From: Epiperipatus broadwayi
Taxonomy: Eukaryota; Onychophora; Udeonychophora; Euonychophora; Peripatidae
Direction of reading: 5' to 3'
Assembly (NCBI GenBank): GCA_028023455.1
Contig: JAQFVV010012416.1
Location: 2,595,767 to 2,659,766 of the forward strand
Length of the DNA stretch: 64,000 nt
Position numbers and translations under genes: made by a program. The number at the start of each line of letters is the position of its first letter. Position 1 is the first letter of the stretch. The notes beneath the pieces were generated by a model, which was given only the letters and a program-made list of their open reading frames with translations, was not told the origin of the DNA and searched no databases. Below, piece by piece: positions 36,205 through 47,800 of the stretch.

Positions 36205-36769
36205 CTGGTTAATATACTATTTAGCAAAAGATCTGCAAATTTTCTTTCTTTTTTTCTCTTTCTTTTTTTAACAAAAGCAAACTCTGCAATTTATATGTTT
36301 TTCACACTTTTTTAGTTTATTTTTTGATACATTTTGACACTTCTAATTCTATCTTTTTATTCTCACTGCATTTTTAATTAATGAGAAAGTTCTAGTCCAA
36401 TTAATGCAATAGACTCTAGCAATATTTTTAATTACAATTACTTTTTTCCTCAACAATAAGGTTAATTACAAAAGCCTATAACCCCCCCCCAACCCACATT
36501 TTTCAAAAATTACAATAAAAAAAACTTTTAACAAAAACAAATCTTAAGATCTAATTTTATCTTGAGTTATAATAAATTAATAAAATGAAGAAATCCTGAT
36601 TTTTTAAGATAACAAAAAAGCTTTAAAAAGATTTCAAAAGTAATTTATTAATTTAAAATCTTTTTATAACTACAAACACTTTTATTAAAATAAAATATGT
36701 GTACCCTTATATATATATATATATGAGCTGGCAGAAAAGACCATCTCAATATATATACAAAACACAATA
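36205..36769. other. Non-coding sequence
   Basis: Polypyrimidine-rich and A-rich stretches with a run of ten C at about 36,482-36,491. No gene is seen. It would be intron if the neighbouring minus-strand exon is real. Confidence 0.4.
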
Positions 36770-37018
36770 ACCTTCCCATCATTCACTTCAAAAATAACTT
36801 CCATTGAAATCAAATGTCTTTATGAGATTGATGGCCTCAGATTCAAATAGTTTTATAACCAAAGTTTCTTTTATTTTTCACTTCTTTTATAAAAGATAAT
36901 GTCTGCATTGTCAAATAATATTTTATGATCTGTATTTAGTTCATAAATATGCAAAGCTGAATTATGATATCTATTTTTAACTCTACATTTATGAACTTTA
37001 ACTCTACTTTAATCTATA
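36770..37018 (-). pseudogene. Penelope-like endonuclease fragment, inverted copy
   Basis: The minus strand matches the plus-strand piece at 37,090-37,360 over about 240 bp (TAGATATCATAATTCAGC, TTTGACAATGCA, GAAGTGAATGATGGGAAGG). It lacks the first part of the domain with the GIY-YIG core, beginning near the ERVKIHK codons. Several stops are present. Together with the plus copy it forms an inverted repeat meeting at about 37,020. Confidence 0.65.
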
Positions 37019-37021
37019 TAA

Positions 37022-37360
37022 ACAGAGAATTGATTGCAAATCTATTCCTGGTGTAGTTTATAAGATTCCTTGCAGTTGAGGTAAAATTTATATAGGTCAA
37101 AGTAAATTAAGTCTTAATGAAAGAGTTAAAATTCATAAGAGTGGAGTTAAAATAGATATCATAACTCAGCTTTGTATATTCATGGACTGAATACAGGTAA
37201 TAAAACATTATTTGGCAATGCAAAGGTTATTTTTTATAAAAAAAAGTGTTAAGAAAAGTAAAAGAAACTCTGATGATAAGTTTTCTTGAATATGAAGCCA
37301 TCAATCTCAAAAAGACACTCTTTTATGTTTAAGGAAGTTGGTATTTGGAATGAATGATGG
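37022..37360 (+). pseudogene. Penelope-like GIY-YIG endonuclease fragment
   Basis: The frame reads RIDCKSIPGVVYKIPCS, stop, GKIYIGQSKLSLNERVKIHK. This is the start of the GIY-YIG fold at the C-terminus of Penelope-like elements: VYK-I-P-C for the first tyrosine strand, K-I-Y-I-G for the second, and the R-x-x-x-H helix (NERVKIHK). The TGA lies where a cysteine codon (C-x-C or similar) would be expected. Further stops follow, so the copy is inactive. The reverse transcriptase that should precede it is missing. The segment ends just before the TGTAAC start of the LTR at 37,395. The enzyme cuts target DNA for retrotransposition in this group. Confidence 0.75.
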
Positions 37361-37395
37361 AAAGGCTATTTTGTTTTGTCTCTTTATGTAGTATT

Positions 37396-37653
37396 GTAAC
37401 AGTCAGAAAATGTGTGACTCATGAACATAGTGCAGAATTTGACCACCACACAGAACTGCAGCACCATCTAGATAGCGAAGCCACCCGTAGTACTAAGTTC
37501 GAACATAGTATATCGGTTCCACAATACAATCTACGAAACAACGCATCTGATGCGACATTAGTAAACATTTCTTTAGGCACGGTGGTCAGGGATATGCAAG
37601 AGATTCATGATTTTATTTTCAAGTTAGCCAATAATCACACTAATATTAATTAA
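37396..37653 (+). CDS. Open frame at the start of LTR type 2
   Basis: From the second base of the LTR the frame reads VTVRKCVTHEHSAEF and runs 85 codons to TAA, ending ANNHTNIN. The phase relative to the LTR start is the same as in types 1 and 3, and the first residues line up (VPVKKKPTH, VTVRKCVTH). It also has a DMQEIHDFI segment near the end, loosely like DDIYRRYM in type 1. It is hydrophilic with many H, N and S. There is no initiator at the LTR edge (the frame extends into the flank by chance), so it would be the C-terminal tail of a protein encoded by a complete element. Unrecognised. Confidence 0.4.
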   Translation, partial: VTVRKCVTHEHSAEFDHHTELQHHLDSEATRSTKFEHSISVPQYNLRNNASDATLVNISLGTVVRDMQEIHDFIFKLANNHTNIN

Positions 37654-37789
37654 ACATTCATATTTACATAATCGAGGAAATATTATATAGAATGGGTATC
37701 AAATAAATAAAACGTAACTGCAGACGTATAGTTTAAAATTATTTATTGAAACATTTTAATTAAAAAAAATCATTTAGTAATAATATTTT

Positions 37790-37945
37790 ATAGATTTAAA
37801 GTTTCAGTAGCGGGATTTGCGATACTATTATATATTAAAGAATACATTTATTTATTTAGACATATTTTATATTTAAGACCTCAGTAGCGGTATTTCCGAT
37901 ACTGTAATGTTTACAAAAGAAATACATTTATTTGAAGGCGTAATC
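37790..37945. repeat. Tandem repeat inside LTR type 2
   Basis: A unit with TCAGTAGCGG, GCGATACT-like text and ACATTTATTT occurs twice with a period of about 76 bp (37,804 and 37,880). Looser relatives follow at 38,040 and 38,095 (GTGGCGGACATATATTTATTT, GGCAGACATTTATTT). Repeats in this part of an LTR can be transcriptional enhancers, but that is inference. Confidence 0.65.
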
Positions 37946-38697
37946 TAGCTACCTAAAATTCTTGAGCAAGTATTTCTAAAGCATGCCTTGAGGGATTTAT
38001 ACCTTTGCAATGCAAGAGTCTAAAGTAAAATTTATAAGAGTAGTGGCGGACATATATTTATTTAATTAAAATATTTACTAACAACTAGGGGCAGACATTT
38101 ATTTGAGAGTGAGTTATGTCACTAATGCAGGGACTGAGTGATACATGGAATAATAAAGTTAATTAAAGAAACACGTGGTACACTAGAAAGGCGATATGGA
38201 ATGGCAGTATATTAAAACTGCAAAGCCGTGAATGACTTTATAAGAATAATGGGCTGGCATTTGCCATCGGCCCAAAGAAGTAAGGTGTCACATAAGCATA
38301 ACCAGGGACAAGCAGTTCGTGCCGAAATTGCCTGCTGGCTGCATGACGGTTGTCAAGCCCTATGGGAGCATTTATTATGTCCGCTTGTGTAGGACGACTG
38401 GAGTTAATTTCAATCCTATAGAATCCGGAATATTCATGGGTTGTAATGGGTCATCACATCTCTAAATGTAGCACATGTATAATGTACAGACAATCCTGTC
38501 AAGACTTAAATATATTTTCTAACTCGGCCCTACATTATCAACATTTAATAAAGAATGTTGGCGACTCTCAAAGAAATGCAAATTTTATGGAATTATTAAT
38601 TAAGATTTAATAAATATAAAACTTATATAAACTAGGTGATTATTACAACTCATACGCCAGCCATTTGCGAAGTAGTAGACCCCTGCATTACAATAAA

Positions 38698-38788
38698 TGA
38701 AACATTGAATGCGTGTCGATGTATATGAAAATTAAGTTATTTATGAAAGTAAATATTAATGAAAATTTGACACGCATTCACTGTTTCA
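38698..38788. repeat. Hairpin inside LTR type 2
   Basis: TGAAACATTGAATGCGTGTC at 38,698-38,717 pairs with GACACGCATTCACTGTTTCA at 38,769-38,788 with one mismatch in 20 and a ~50 base loop. The right arm ends in CTGTTTCA, the same octamer as the LTR end. Confidence 0.85.
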
Positions 38789-39961
38789 AGCGATCATAGA
38801 TTTAAACTTAGAAAATTATGAGCATGCGATAATTATATGATAAAATGTAGATTTTAGAAATACGTACCCAAGAAAGATAGAGTGAGGTAAGCTAGATTAT
38901 TAGAGAAATTTACACAATAAATTAATTATTAAATTTTAGTTTTACAAATGATAATTTTACATTTTATAAGTTATATAAGTAGTATGAAGAATGAGCTATA
39001 GCATATTAGTAGAGTACTCTAGAGAATTTGGACACAGGTACCTGTTTTATGAGAAGTTTTCCAATTCCATTGGTTAGTAGCAAATTGTTCATGATTAGCA
39101 GTTCTTTCCTGTGTTTAGGTGGTTCATTTAATTTAACAGCAGCAGCAGCTTTCTCATTATTTTAGGTAGCAGATCTTCGAGGTTGAATTTATGAAGGGCA
39201 ATGGAAGGTTTGGCATCCAATAGGCCATCTCCCGGGTGGAGAATAGTCTGGGCGCTTTTACTCGGCCATACCGTGGCAGGAACAATTTATTTAATATTTT
39301 GGAGACTCTCAACTGATCGAGAGCAGAGCTAAAGTTAAAGTGCCTGTTTCTAGCAAGTCTAAGATGGCCTCTCTTTCTTAGATCTTATCTTTTACATTTT
39401 TGGTTAGTGTATTTTTAGATTCCACTTAATCTGCCCTGAGGATAATCAATGCATTTTTGTTAATTCTAATTTAGAGACAGCTGCCTTTCTATTGTTTAAC
39501 ATTTACATTTTATATTTTATTTTTACAATTAGATTTAGGGGATTTTTTTTTTTAATTAATCCATTATCTCTCACCGAGAAAGACAAAAGGGAACATACGA
39601 TTACTTTTACTTTTAATTAAATATTACATCAGATTTCTAAAATTATTATTAAATGAAATTTAAACAAAGCAATAAATAACGGATTTTACAATTTAAAATA
39701 AATGGTTAAAAATATATATTTTTTTATATAACTAAAAGAAATCTGAATTATATTATTTATCTTTATTTATTGCCTTAAATTTGAGATCAAAACGTGTGCG
39801 TGTTTATGGTGAATTCTACATATATCTATACATTTTTAATATTGCCACACACACAATTCGATACCAAAAAGTTTAAATTTGGGTGGGATAGACCGGTGAG
39901 TGAGAGATGATAAAAAAAGGTGAAACTTAAGATTCGAATACGAATCTTACTGTTTCAGTAT

Positions 39962-41021
39962 GTATCTTGTTGAATTTTACTTGAGATCAATTTATTAATA
40001 GATGAAGTCATGATTATGAAAGAATTTTAGTAAAATGTTTTTTTTTTTTTTTTTGGGGGGGGGGGGTAGTATTGTAATGCTATATGCTTTTCTATTTTAT
40101 TTATAAATATTAGTACAGTGTTAAGCAATATTTAATTTTATATAAATATATATTATCACATTTGTATCTTGTGTATATATACATAAAAAATAAATGGAAA
40201 GGTTTTAAGTAGAGTGAATTAATTTTTTTAGCAAAATGAATTCTTACACTGAAAGAAATACAAACTAATATTACTGTATAATCTTTAGGATACTGCTAAA
40301 AAGAGTGGTATGTTATTGTCTGATAATATGGTAACTAGTACCACTAGATCAAGCCCATATCTATTACATTTTATTTACCTGTATAATGCAAAATAGATAT
40401 TTTTAAACAAATAACGCATCAACCTAAATTTACTATATATCTGTCACAATGTATAGTATTATATAACCCATATTATAAATAGACAGAAAAATAATATACT
40501 ACCTGTCTAAAATTATAAATATACTATAACAGAGACATAATAGAAGCAAATACTTATATAAGCTGAGAATATTACAATTAAAAAGTTGACAAACTTTATG
40601 TTTTCATTAATAAAGTAACATTAATTATTTATGCTTTTAATATATTTATAACACTACCTTGATTGGACAGATAACAAACATGTCAATGCATAATATTAAG
40701 CAGCATCTTCATTAACAAATAATATTAATAGTTTATTCAAGAATTAACTTTTATTATTATAGAGTTTCATCAGTTATAGTTTACTTATAATCTTAGACAT
40801 GTAAAAAGAAAGTACATTCCATTCTTATTTACTTAGAATTTGAGTTCAGTATTATGAAATGGCATGATGTAGATTGAAGTATTATATACTATTATATAAT
40901 GGGAAAAATTATTTTTTTTCTCATGTTGTTGCAAGATAATCTATTTATTAAGTCAAAGTTTAATTAGATTTAATTTATTGAATATTTTACACACATAAAA
41001 TGATCATGTGACATTAGGATT
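39962..41021. other. AT-rich non-coding sequence
   Basis: No gene is recognised. It includes a T-run followed by a G-run at about 40,040-40,067. Confidence 0.45.
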
Positions 41022-41845
41022 TTTAATAAAACAGGCAAAACTCTCTATATGTATTGCCACTCAGTGCAAGCCAGAGTAATCAACAGATGCCAAAAGACTT
41101 GTGCATAAAATTCCCATCTAATGCCTACTCATCCAATACCCCCAGACTAGTTTCTGTCTTGTGTTGTCAGTGATGAACCTTGAATCTGACAGCACTGCAC
41201 CTAGATCATAGAATCTAATACAGCCCTTCTGAAGCCACCTTTTATTTTTACTTAACTACAAAACTATGAGGCCTTAAATTGAAAACACCATAATATTTTC
41301 AATTCAAGCTCATCAGCTTATATAGTCATATAGGTCTGAACTCAGTTCAGTATCTATGCATTTTGATGTCTTTGGTTATTTAATAACCATAGCCACCACT
41401 ATCCTATTAGGCAGGATTGGTTTTAAGCCAATAAACACCACATGATCACTAATAGGATAATGGTGGCTATGGTTATTAAAGAACCACAGACACAAAAATA
41501 TTTAAGTACTGAACTGAGTTCAGACCTATATGACTATATAAGCTGATGAGCTTGGATTGAAAATATTATGGTGATTTTAATTTAAGTATCATAGTTTTGT
41601 AGTTAAGTAGAGATAAAAGGTGGCTGCTGGAGGGTTGCATTAGATCCTAAGATCTAAGTGCAGTGCTCTCAGATCCAAGGCTCATCACTGAGAAAGGCCA
41701 CAAGCAAGAAACTAGTCTGGAGAGGATGAGTAGGCACTAGATGGGGATTTTATGCACAAGCCTTCTGGCATTTATTGATTACTCTGGCATGCACTGAGTG
41801 GCAATACATATAGAGAGTTTTGACTGTTTTAATAACAGTTAAGAG
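41022..41845. repeat. Fold-back element, family FB-A, two full arms
   Basis: The left arm 41,022-41,410 and the right arm 41,449-41,845 are inverted copies separated by about 38 bp. Landmarks in both arms: GGCAAAACTCTCTAT against ATAGAGAGTTTTG, AAGATCTAAGTGCAGTGC and its mirror, GGTCTGAACTCAGTTCAG and its mirror, and CATAGCCACCACTATCCTAT with its mirror at the centre. The 15 bp CTGAACTGAGTTCAG is itself a palindrome. There is no ORF. The outer flanks are AT-rich and I cannot fix a target duplication. Confidence 0.9.
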
Positions 41846-43356
41846 CAAGCATAAGAAATAATGATCATAGGATTGTTAATACTAATATAAATTTGTAATT
41901 TTAACAAGTATAGTTATAAAGGTGGGAAAAGGATATTTTTTTCTTGTGTAGTTTCATTTTTTAATATATATACTCAGTATTTTACAATTTAAAAAATCAA
42001 AAAATGATTAAGATTTTTATCTCTGAAAAAATTAAAATGTGTTTATCATTTAATGTATAAATAGAATGTTTTTAAAAAAAACAAGAAGAGATTAAGAACT
42101 TTATTTCTGAGGAAATGAATAAGTATACATAAATTAGTATATAAATACAATACTTTTTGTGAAAAAAAATTCTTGTAAAAATAAAATTGATCAATGCTTA
42201 ATGTAACTATTTCTGAGATAAGACTGTGATTGGATAGAAGATTGACATCAGGATTGTTTTTTAAAAAAACAAATGTGTGACCAGTGGAATTCAATAGAGT
42301 TCATTAATGATGAGTTCAGCTGTCAAAAGCTCAGCTTGGAAGTTATTCTTAGTTAAAAATAAATGATTTTTTGCTAATATCAGTAATATTATGCAGTTTC
42401 CAAATATCATATGCCACCTCTTTCTAACTAATTGCATTAAAGAATGCAGAAAAAAGGAAAATACACTTGAGAGAAACTTTTAATAAGCTTTATGTATTGA
42501 TCTGTCTAAATTCATGGTGGTCTCAAATTGTGTTAATCTGAAATAAAAATAATTGTTAAACTGGAAACTTGGAGCTACAAAAAAAAAAGAAAAAGCTAAA
42601 GATACAAAAAATGAAATAAAAATAATTGTCGAACTGGAAATCCTACTGCTACAAAGAAAAAGAGAAAAAAGACAAATAGATGAAAAGAACTATTGAAAAT
42701 ACTATAACAAAAAAAAAAACAGAAAGCAAGAGATTGGGTAAACTACTATGAGCAGATTTACAAGAAGAGGCACTTCATTTGGTAACTAAAAAAGAAAGGC
42801 TAAAAGAAAAATTGAAGAGAAAAAATACATAGTCAAATAAGATATTCTGGTATGTACATCTTTATTTATAAATATTATTTTATGGGAAATTGAGCCTTTA
42901 AGAATAGTAAATAATTTTTTAGTATTTTATCAAATGGATTTTTATTTTGAAGATTTGTAATGATGGTATATTATAAGATATGATATATTGGACTATTTCC
43001 ATCATTTATGAGTGAATGTTGAATGTATAGAAAATTTTAAACTTTATTTAAACTTTCCAAATACAAACAACTTGTTAGTAATAACACACAAATAGACAAT
43101 ACAAGTTAGTAAATTACACAACGTTTTGACTAGATTTTTATTTTATTTGGTTAAATTTCAGGGTGGCATTTTCAAAAGAAAATGGGGAAGCATGAATGTT
43201 CAAATTAAAATTTTCTTTCTTTCTTGTGAAATAATTTTTATAGATTTCATTATTGTACAGAAATAACTGATCTAAATTAAATATTAATTAATTAAAAAAA
43301 AATAATAATAATAATAATTACACATGTTATGTAAAATCATTTGTATTGTATGAAAT
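41846..43356. other. AT-rich non-coding sequence with a tandem duplication
   Basis: No gene is recognised. A ~72 bp unit (TGAAATAAAAATAATTG, then AACTGGAAA, then GCTACAAA) is duplicated in tandem at 42,539-42,665. Confidence 0.5.
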
Positions 43357-43370
43357 TATATATATAACTT

Positions 43371-43475
43371 TTTTTTTAAGTGTCATAGCATCGTCCGGGA
43401 TGTGAACCTGCAACCCAGGCAACTGCCTGCAAGTGCAAGGCAGTCGCACTGACCTCTCAACCACCAATGCAAGAC
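43371..43475 (-). mobile_element. tRNA-like mini-SINE, copy 2
   Basis: This is a near-copy of the element at 16,461-16,565 with the same 5' GTCTTGCATTGG, tRNA-like fold, expanded anticodon loop and TATGACACTT-A(n) 3' end. The B-box is degraded (GGTTCACATCCCGG) and the acceptor reads CCGATGC changed to ACGATGC. The flanks are TATATATATAACTT (43,357-43,370) and TATATATATTAACTT (43,476-43,490), a target duplication with a 1 base indel. Confidence 0.85.
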
Positions 43476-43490
43476 TATATATATTAACTT

Positions 43491-44137
43491 TGGGGTTGTT
43501 ATTGTGTTATTTTTCAAATTTTTATTCTTTCATTTGATATTTTTAAATTTAAAAAAATGAACTATCTTATATTTTGTTACAACCCCCCTCCTGCCCATAC
43601 AAACATATATAGTGTGCAGTAACTAACACTTTATTGATAAATCTTTGATTAGAATAGAATGCATATTATTTATTGAACAGCAAGTGTACATATCATCAAA
43701 AAGCAAGTCAACACTTAAATAATCCAAATATCAAAAACAATTAACAATCTCAAACTGTTGTCAAGGCAACCTACTTTTAATAGTATACTTATAACATAGA
43801 TGCTTTTTATACATATAGTACATTTATATAAATTAAGATAATAGCATAAACAAATTTTAAAATAATATAATTACTAATTATAAATTGAAGGATATATTTA
43901 CATATATTTTATTCAATCATTAACTGAAATAATAAAAATTTAAAAAAAATTATAGCATAATTAAAAAAAAAAAAAAAGTAATAGCAAAATATTTGATTTT
44001 TATTGCTATTGAATGCAATCTGGATATTTTTGTTTTTCAATATTTTTTCTCTTATTGAAATATGATTGTGGTCTTATCAAGAAATTAGATCTGTCTAATT
44101 GTCTTGATGTTTTAAAATTATTATTAACTTTTAGTAT
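43491..44137. other. Non-coding sequence with dispersed repeat copy B
   Basis: No gene is seen. At 43,710-43,775 it contains GTCAACACTTAAATAAT, AACAATTAACAATCTCAA and TGTTGTCAAGGCAAC, matching 10,190-10,262. Confidence 0.5.
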
Positions 44138-44402
44138 GTTAAAACAGTAGCAACTCTCTCCATAAGGTAATGTCACTCAGTGCAAGCTATAGTAATCAAT
44201 GGATGCTAGAATGTTTATGCATCAAAATCACTATCAAGTTTCTAATCATTCAATATCTCCAGACTAGTTTCTAACTTGTAGCCCTTCATCAGTTAAAAGC
44301 ACTAGATCGGAATTTTACTGCACAAACCTTCTAGTATCCATTGATTACTATGGTTTGCACTGGGTGACACTACTATATAAAGAGAGTTGCTACTGTTTTA
44401 AG
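44138..44402. repeat. Short fold-back copy of family FB-A
   Basis: The arms mirror each other: TAAAACAGTAGCAACTCTCT on the left and AGAGAGTTGCTACTGTTTTA on the right, each continuing inward about 100 bp through the GCAAGC-TAGTAATCAATGGATG segment. Only the outer part of the FB-A arm is present, joined by a short centre. Confidence 0.85.
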
Positions 44403-44783
44403 AGCTTGTGCAAGCATAAAAAATGGTGATCATGTGATCTTTTAGTAAGTTCTAAAATTTTGTAAATTTTTTAGAATTACAGTTAGAAAATATTTTATTA
44501 TGCAAAAATACAACACATCAAACAAGAAACGTGTTTCAAGACATACTGAGACATATATTGAAAAAATTTAATTTTTTTTTTAATGTTCATCACTTACAGT
44601 GCTCATAGATAAAAATATTGTTACAATCATAAAATATATTGAATTCATAAATTCCAATGCTTTTTTATTTATTTAAACTTTTGTTAATTTGTTTACATTT
44701 TTTATGGGGTAATGTATTATTGATGTCGTACTTTGCAATATTTTTAATTTCACATGATCACCATTCTTCATACTTACATAAGC

Positions 44784-44863
44784 TGTTAACACAGAGGTAA
44801 AACTCTCCATACAGTAGTGCCACTCAGTGCAAGCCAGAGTAATCAATGGATCCAGGAAGGTTT
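44784..44863 (+). repeat. Fragment of family FB-A
   Basis: AAACTCTCCATACAGTAGTG, CACTCAGTGCAAGCCAGAGT and AATCAATGGAT match the left end of the 41 kb and 44.1 kb copies. The homology then stops. A single arm end only. Confidence 0.75.
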
Positions 44864-47800
44864 TTTTCTTGCATCCTTGTGCCTTTATTGATATTTTTGA
44901 AGATGAGGATTTCCATGATCATAGCTATATTTCCTTGCCCATACTGTTATAATATATATTGTGCCATTACAATTTAGTCATTAGCTAAATTTATAGTAAT
45001 GTGCATGTAAGAAAATGTAAAACAAAAATCATCATCACATTTTTATCTAAAAAGGAAGCTGTAGGGCACCCAAGTTTAAACCCTACAAGATCAAGTTCTA
45101 AAAGCTTTAGACAGAAAGAGAGTGGGTCAACAATTATATTCTTTATTTGTTTGTGTGTTGATAGAAAGGTAATACACAAATTTAAACTATTCAGTATTTA
45201 CTTTTTTTTGTTAAAAAGTAAAGGTTATAACGCATACATATAGGCAGTGTATGTGTAAGCTATTGAATTGTTTTATATTTCAGATATTAAACTTTCTTTA
45301 AAACTAACCTATGGTTGATCAATTTTGATATCTTATTCTATACTTCTATTTTTGCTTTTCTATAATTGTAAGTTGGAATTGAAAAAGTTACAGATTTAAT
45401 TTTAAATATTAGGGTTATAATTTCTAAACTAGCATTCATATTATTTTGATGGACAGTTTATGAATGATTTGAAATGATAAAGTATGTGTGTACATTACAT
45501 ACAGAAATTTACATTTATTATATATTGAAAGGAAGAAGGGTTAAATCTGTCAAATTATTTTTTTTACAATTTTGTGTTAAGGGAGAAAATCTGTTGAATC
45601 AGATATATATTTTTGTAGCAATTTTGTTTTTATAAATGATTGTTTGTCATTTTGGAGTTTAAGCTTGGTGGGAACTCTAATTTTGAAATTGTCTCATCTT
45701 AAGATCAAAAGAAAGAAGCTCCAATTTTAGATATTACAGATATACATGAGGAAAAAGGATTAAGACTATTTTTTTTCTTCAAAACAAAAGTTTGTCTGAA
45801 AACCAAGTGTGTGATTTTTTTTTAATGTTCCTAAAAAAGATTGCACTTTCCAGCTAAAAACGAATTGGTCAAAAATAGCAAGCCACACTATCACTCTAAT
45901 TGGGTGAGTTGACTCAAAAATTGGATATAAAAGCAGTCTGGAAAATCGGTTGAGGGATTATTATTATAATATTTGTGATAAAGACCTTTTTTTTTAAAAA
46001 AATTATCGAAACTAAAGCAGACAAACATTTTTAATTCTGCTAGATAACCTTTTTTTTTAAAAATCATTTTTTTGTATCAAGTTTTGGATGTTGAAAATAT
46101 AAGGATGGTGGGGTAAAAAAAATTAATATGTCTCGTCTGTCTACCAGACTCATCATCAACTAGCACATCTTATAGGAAAGAAAAGATGTCGTGTCTGAAA
46201 AATAATATTCTACACCTTTCAACTGACCGAGAGAAATAAGATGTTTTTAGGCAGAGAGAAGAAAACATTCACCTGCATTTAAAATCAGAGGAAAAAGAGT
46301 AATCTACTGATAAATATTAAATCATCAAGTCCAATTAATTGTTCCAGTAACTGAGTTTAAACCCAGAAAATTTATAAACGTGAAAACAACTGCTGTACTT
46401 CATCCACAAAAAGAATCATGCTTGACAGGAAGAGAAGAAAAATTAATATAATGATTTCCAAATTGTCCACTAAAGCAAATAACCTCAATAGGATCATCAT
46501 CATCAAACACCTCAAGAAAGAGATTGTTCCAACGTAAAACGGAAATGGTAGCTGCAGAAATATAGACATTATACAAGATAAGTTTGAGCCCTTGGAAGTT
46601 TGCCACAAAACAAAGGATCAGTAATATGACTTTTTATATCTATTTTCTTTATGATATCAGAGTCTTAATAAATTTTTAGCAATAAAGTGGTATATTTTAT
46701 TTAAAGAACTTTTAAAGACAATTCAGATCGATTAAAACCAATAATTTCTTACTAATAATAACCTTGAACTTCATAAATTATTTTGAATGTATCAAAATTA
46801 TTTGTTTGTTAATTTACAGTTATGAAATATTAATGTGTAAAATAATTTTTTGTATTATTATTTTGGTTTTAAATAATATTTTGGTTTTTACGGGGTAAAC
46901 ACACACATACATAATAATACTTTATCTGTGTATAATTGCGAGTGAATGTGAAGGAATAAGCAGTATTAAAATATTAAATTATTTTGTTTTAAGAAATTAT
47001 AGGTTTCAGTGCGTAGAAGATAGGGGGAGAAAATGATTTAAAACTTGTTTCTAAAACTTGCTCTTTCCAATTCTACTAACATTTTTTTTTAACATTCTGC
47101 TTACATGTTAGATTATAAGGTATGTGTGCCAATGAGTGAATATTTTTTTTTATGAAATACTTTTCTTGTGGATGGAACATTTTAACAAATCGGTTACCCA
47201 ATTTAATACCATATACATTTGATGGGAAAGGGGGAAGAACTTGAAATTAATCTGAAGATTGCAATATAATCAATTATTATTGTTATTATTATTCATATCA
47301 ATTTTCATGTTTATCTATAAACTTTCATGTAGATATTAGTAATGCATTAATAAATATTAGTTTATTTTATTAAACGAGGCGTATATATTTCATTAACAGT
47401 AGTCTTTATTAAGTGTGATTATTCATCATCAAGGTGAATATTAGCTATTCAAGTTCCAATTAGATATACTAAAATTAAGCAATAATTATGAATTTCTTTC
47501 TAAAAATTAGGTTTATGATTAGGCTTAGTCCTAAAGCTGTTGTTGAAACCCTTATTGTTGTCATTATCATCATCATCATCATCACATTTTAATTAATGAG
47601 CTGTTTAAATGTTTAAAGGCCATAAATAAATATTGATTTCATAGTATTTAGTGATTTCTTAGTATTATTATAACTACCATCCCATCATCTATTTCATGCA
47701 AGGATGAGTGAATTTCTATCCTAAATTAATCATATAATCCGAGCTAGTAAAACTTATAAAAAAGTATTGAAACACATTCATTATGTTAAGCTCTAAGAAA

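Larger units (their letters stand above)
37395..39957 (+). mobile_element. Solo LTR, type 2
   Basis: It starts TGTAACAGTC and ends TTACTGTTTCA, 2,563 bp. GTAT occurs directly before (37,391-37,394) and directly after (39,958-39,961), a 4 bp target duplication. The start aligns with LTR type 1 (TGTAMCRGTCARAAA) and the end aligns as well (CTGTTTCA against CTGCTTCA). Both types have a hairpin just inside the end; here it is AGATTCG-AATA-CGAATCT. The interior shares the segment GGCATCCAATAGGCCATCT with LTR type 3 (GGCATTGGTCCATCT). The body is less AT-rich than its surroundings. No internal retrotransposon region is attached, so it is a solo LTR left by recombination. Confidence 0.8.

Noticed and set aside
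40289-40333. Possible 45 bp plus-strand micro-exon (TAG, GATACTGCTAAAAAG..., GTAACT)
   Set aside because: Acceptor and donor dinucleotides are common; no neighbouring exons are visible.
45001-45243. 80-codon plus-strand frame with VGHPSLNPTRSSSK
   Set aside because: No family is recognised, overlapping frames are open on both strands, and the composition is like the surrounding DNA.
45920-45960. Perfect TATA box (GGATATAAAAGCAG)
   Set aside because: No gene or element start follows; such a match is expected by chance in AT-rich DNA.
46372-46608. Two minus-strand frames, one reading SAATISVLRWNNLFLEVFDDDD
   Set aside because: Short, two competing frames, stops on both sides and no splice sites I would trust. 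Weak similarity of the DNA to 12,360-12,430 suggests a repeat.
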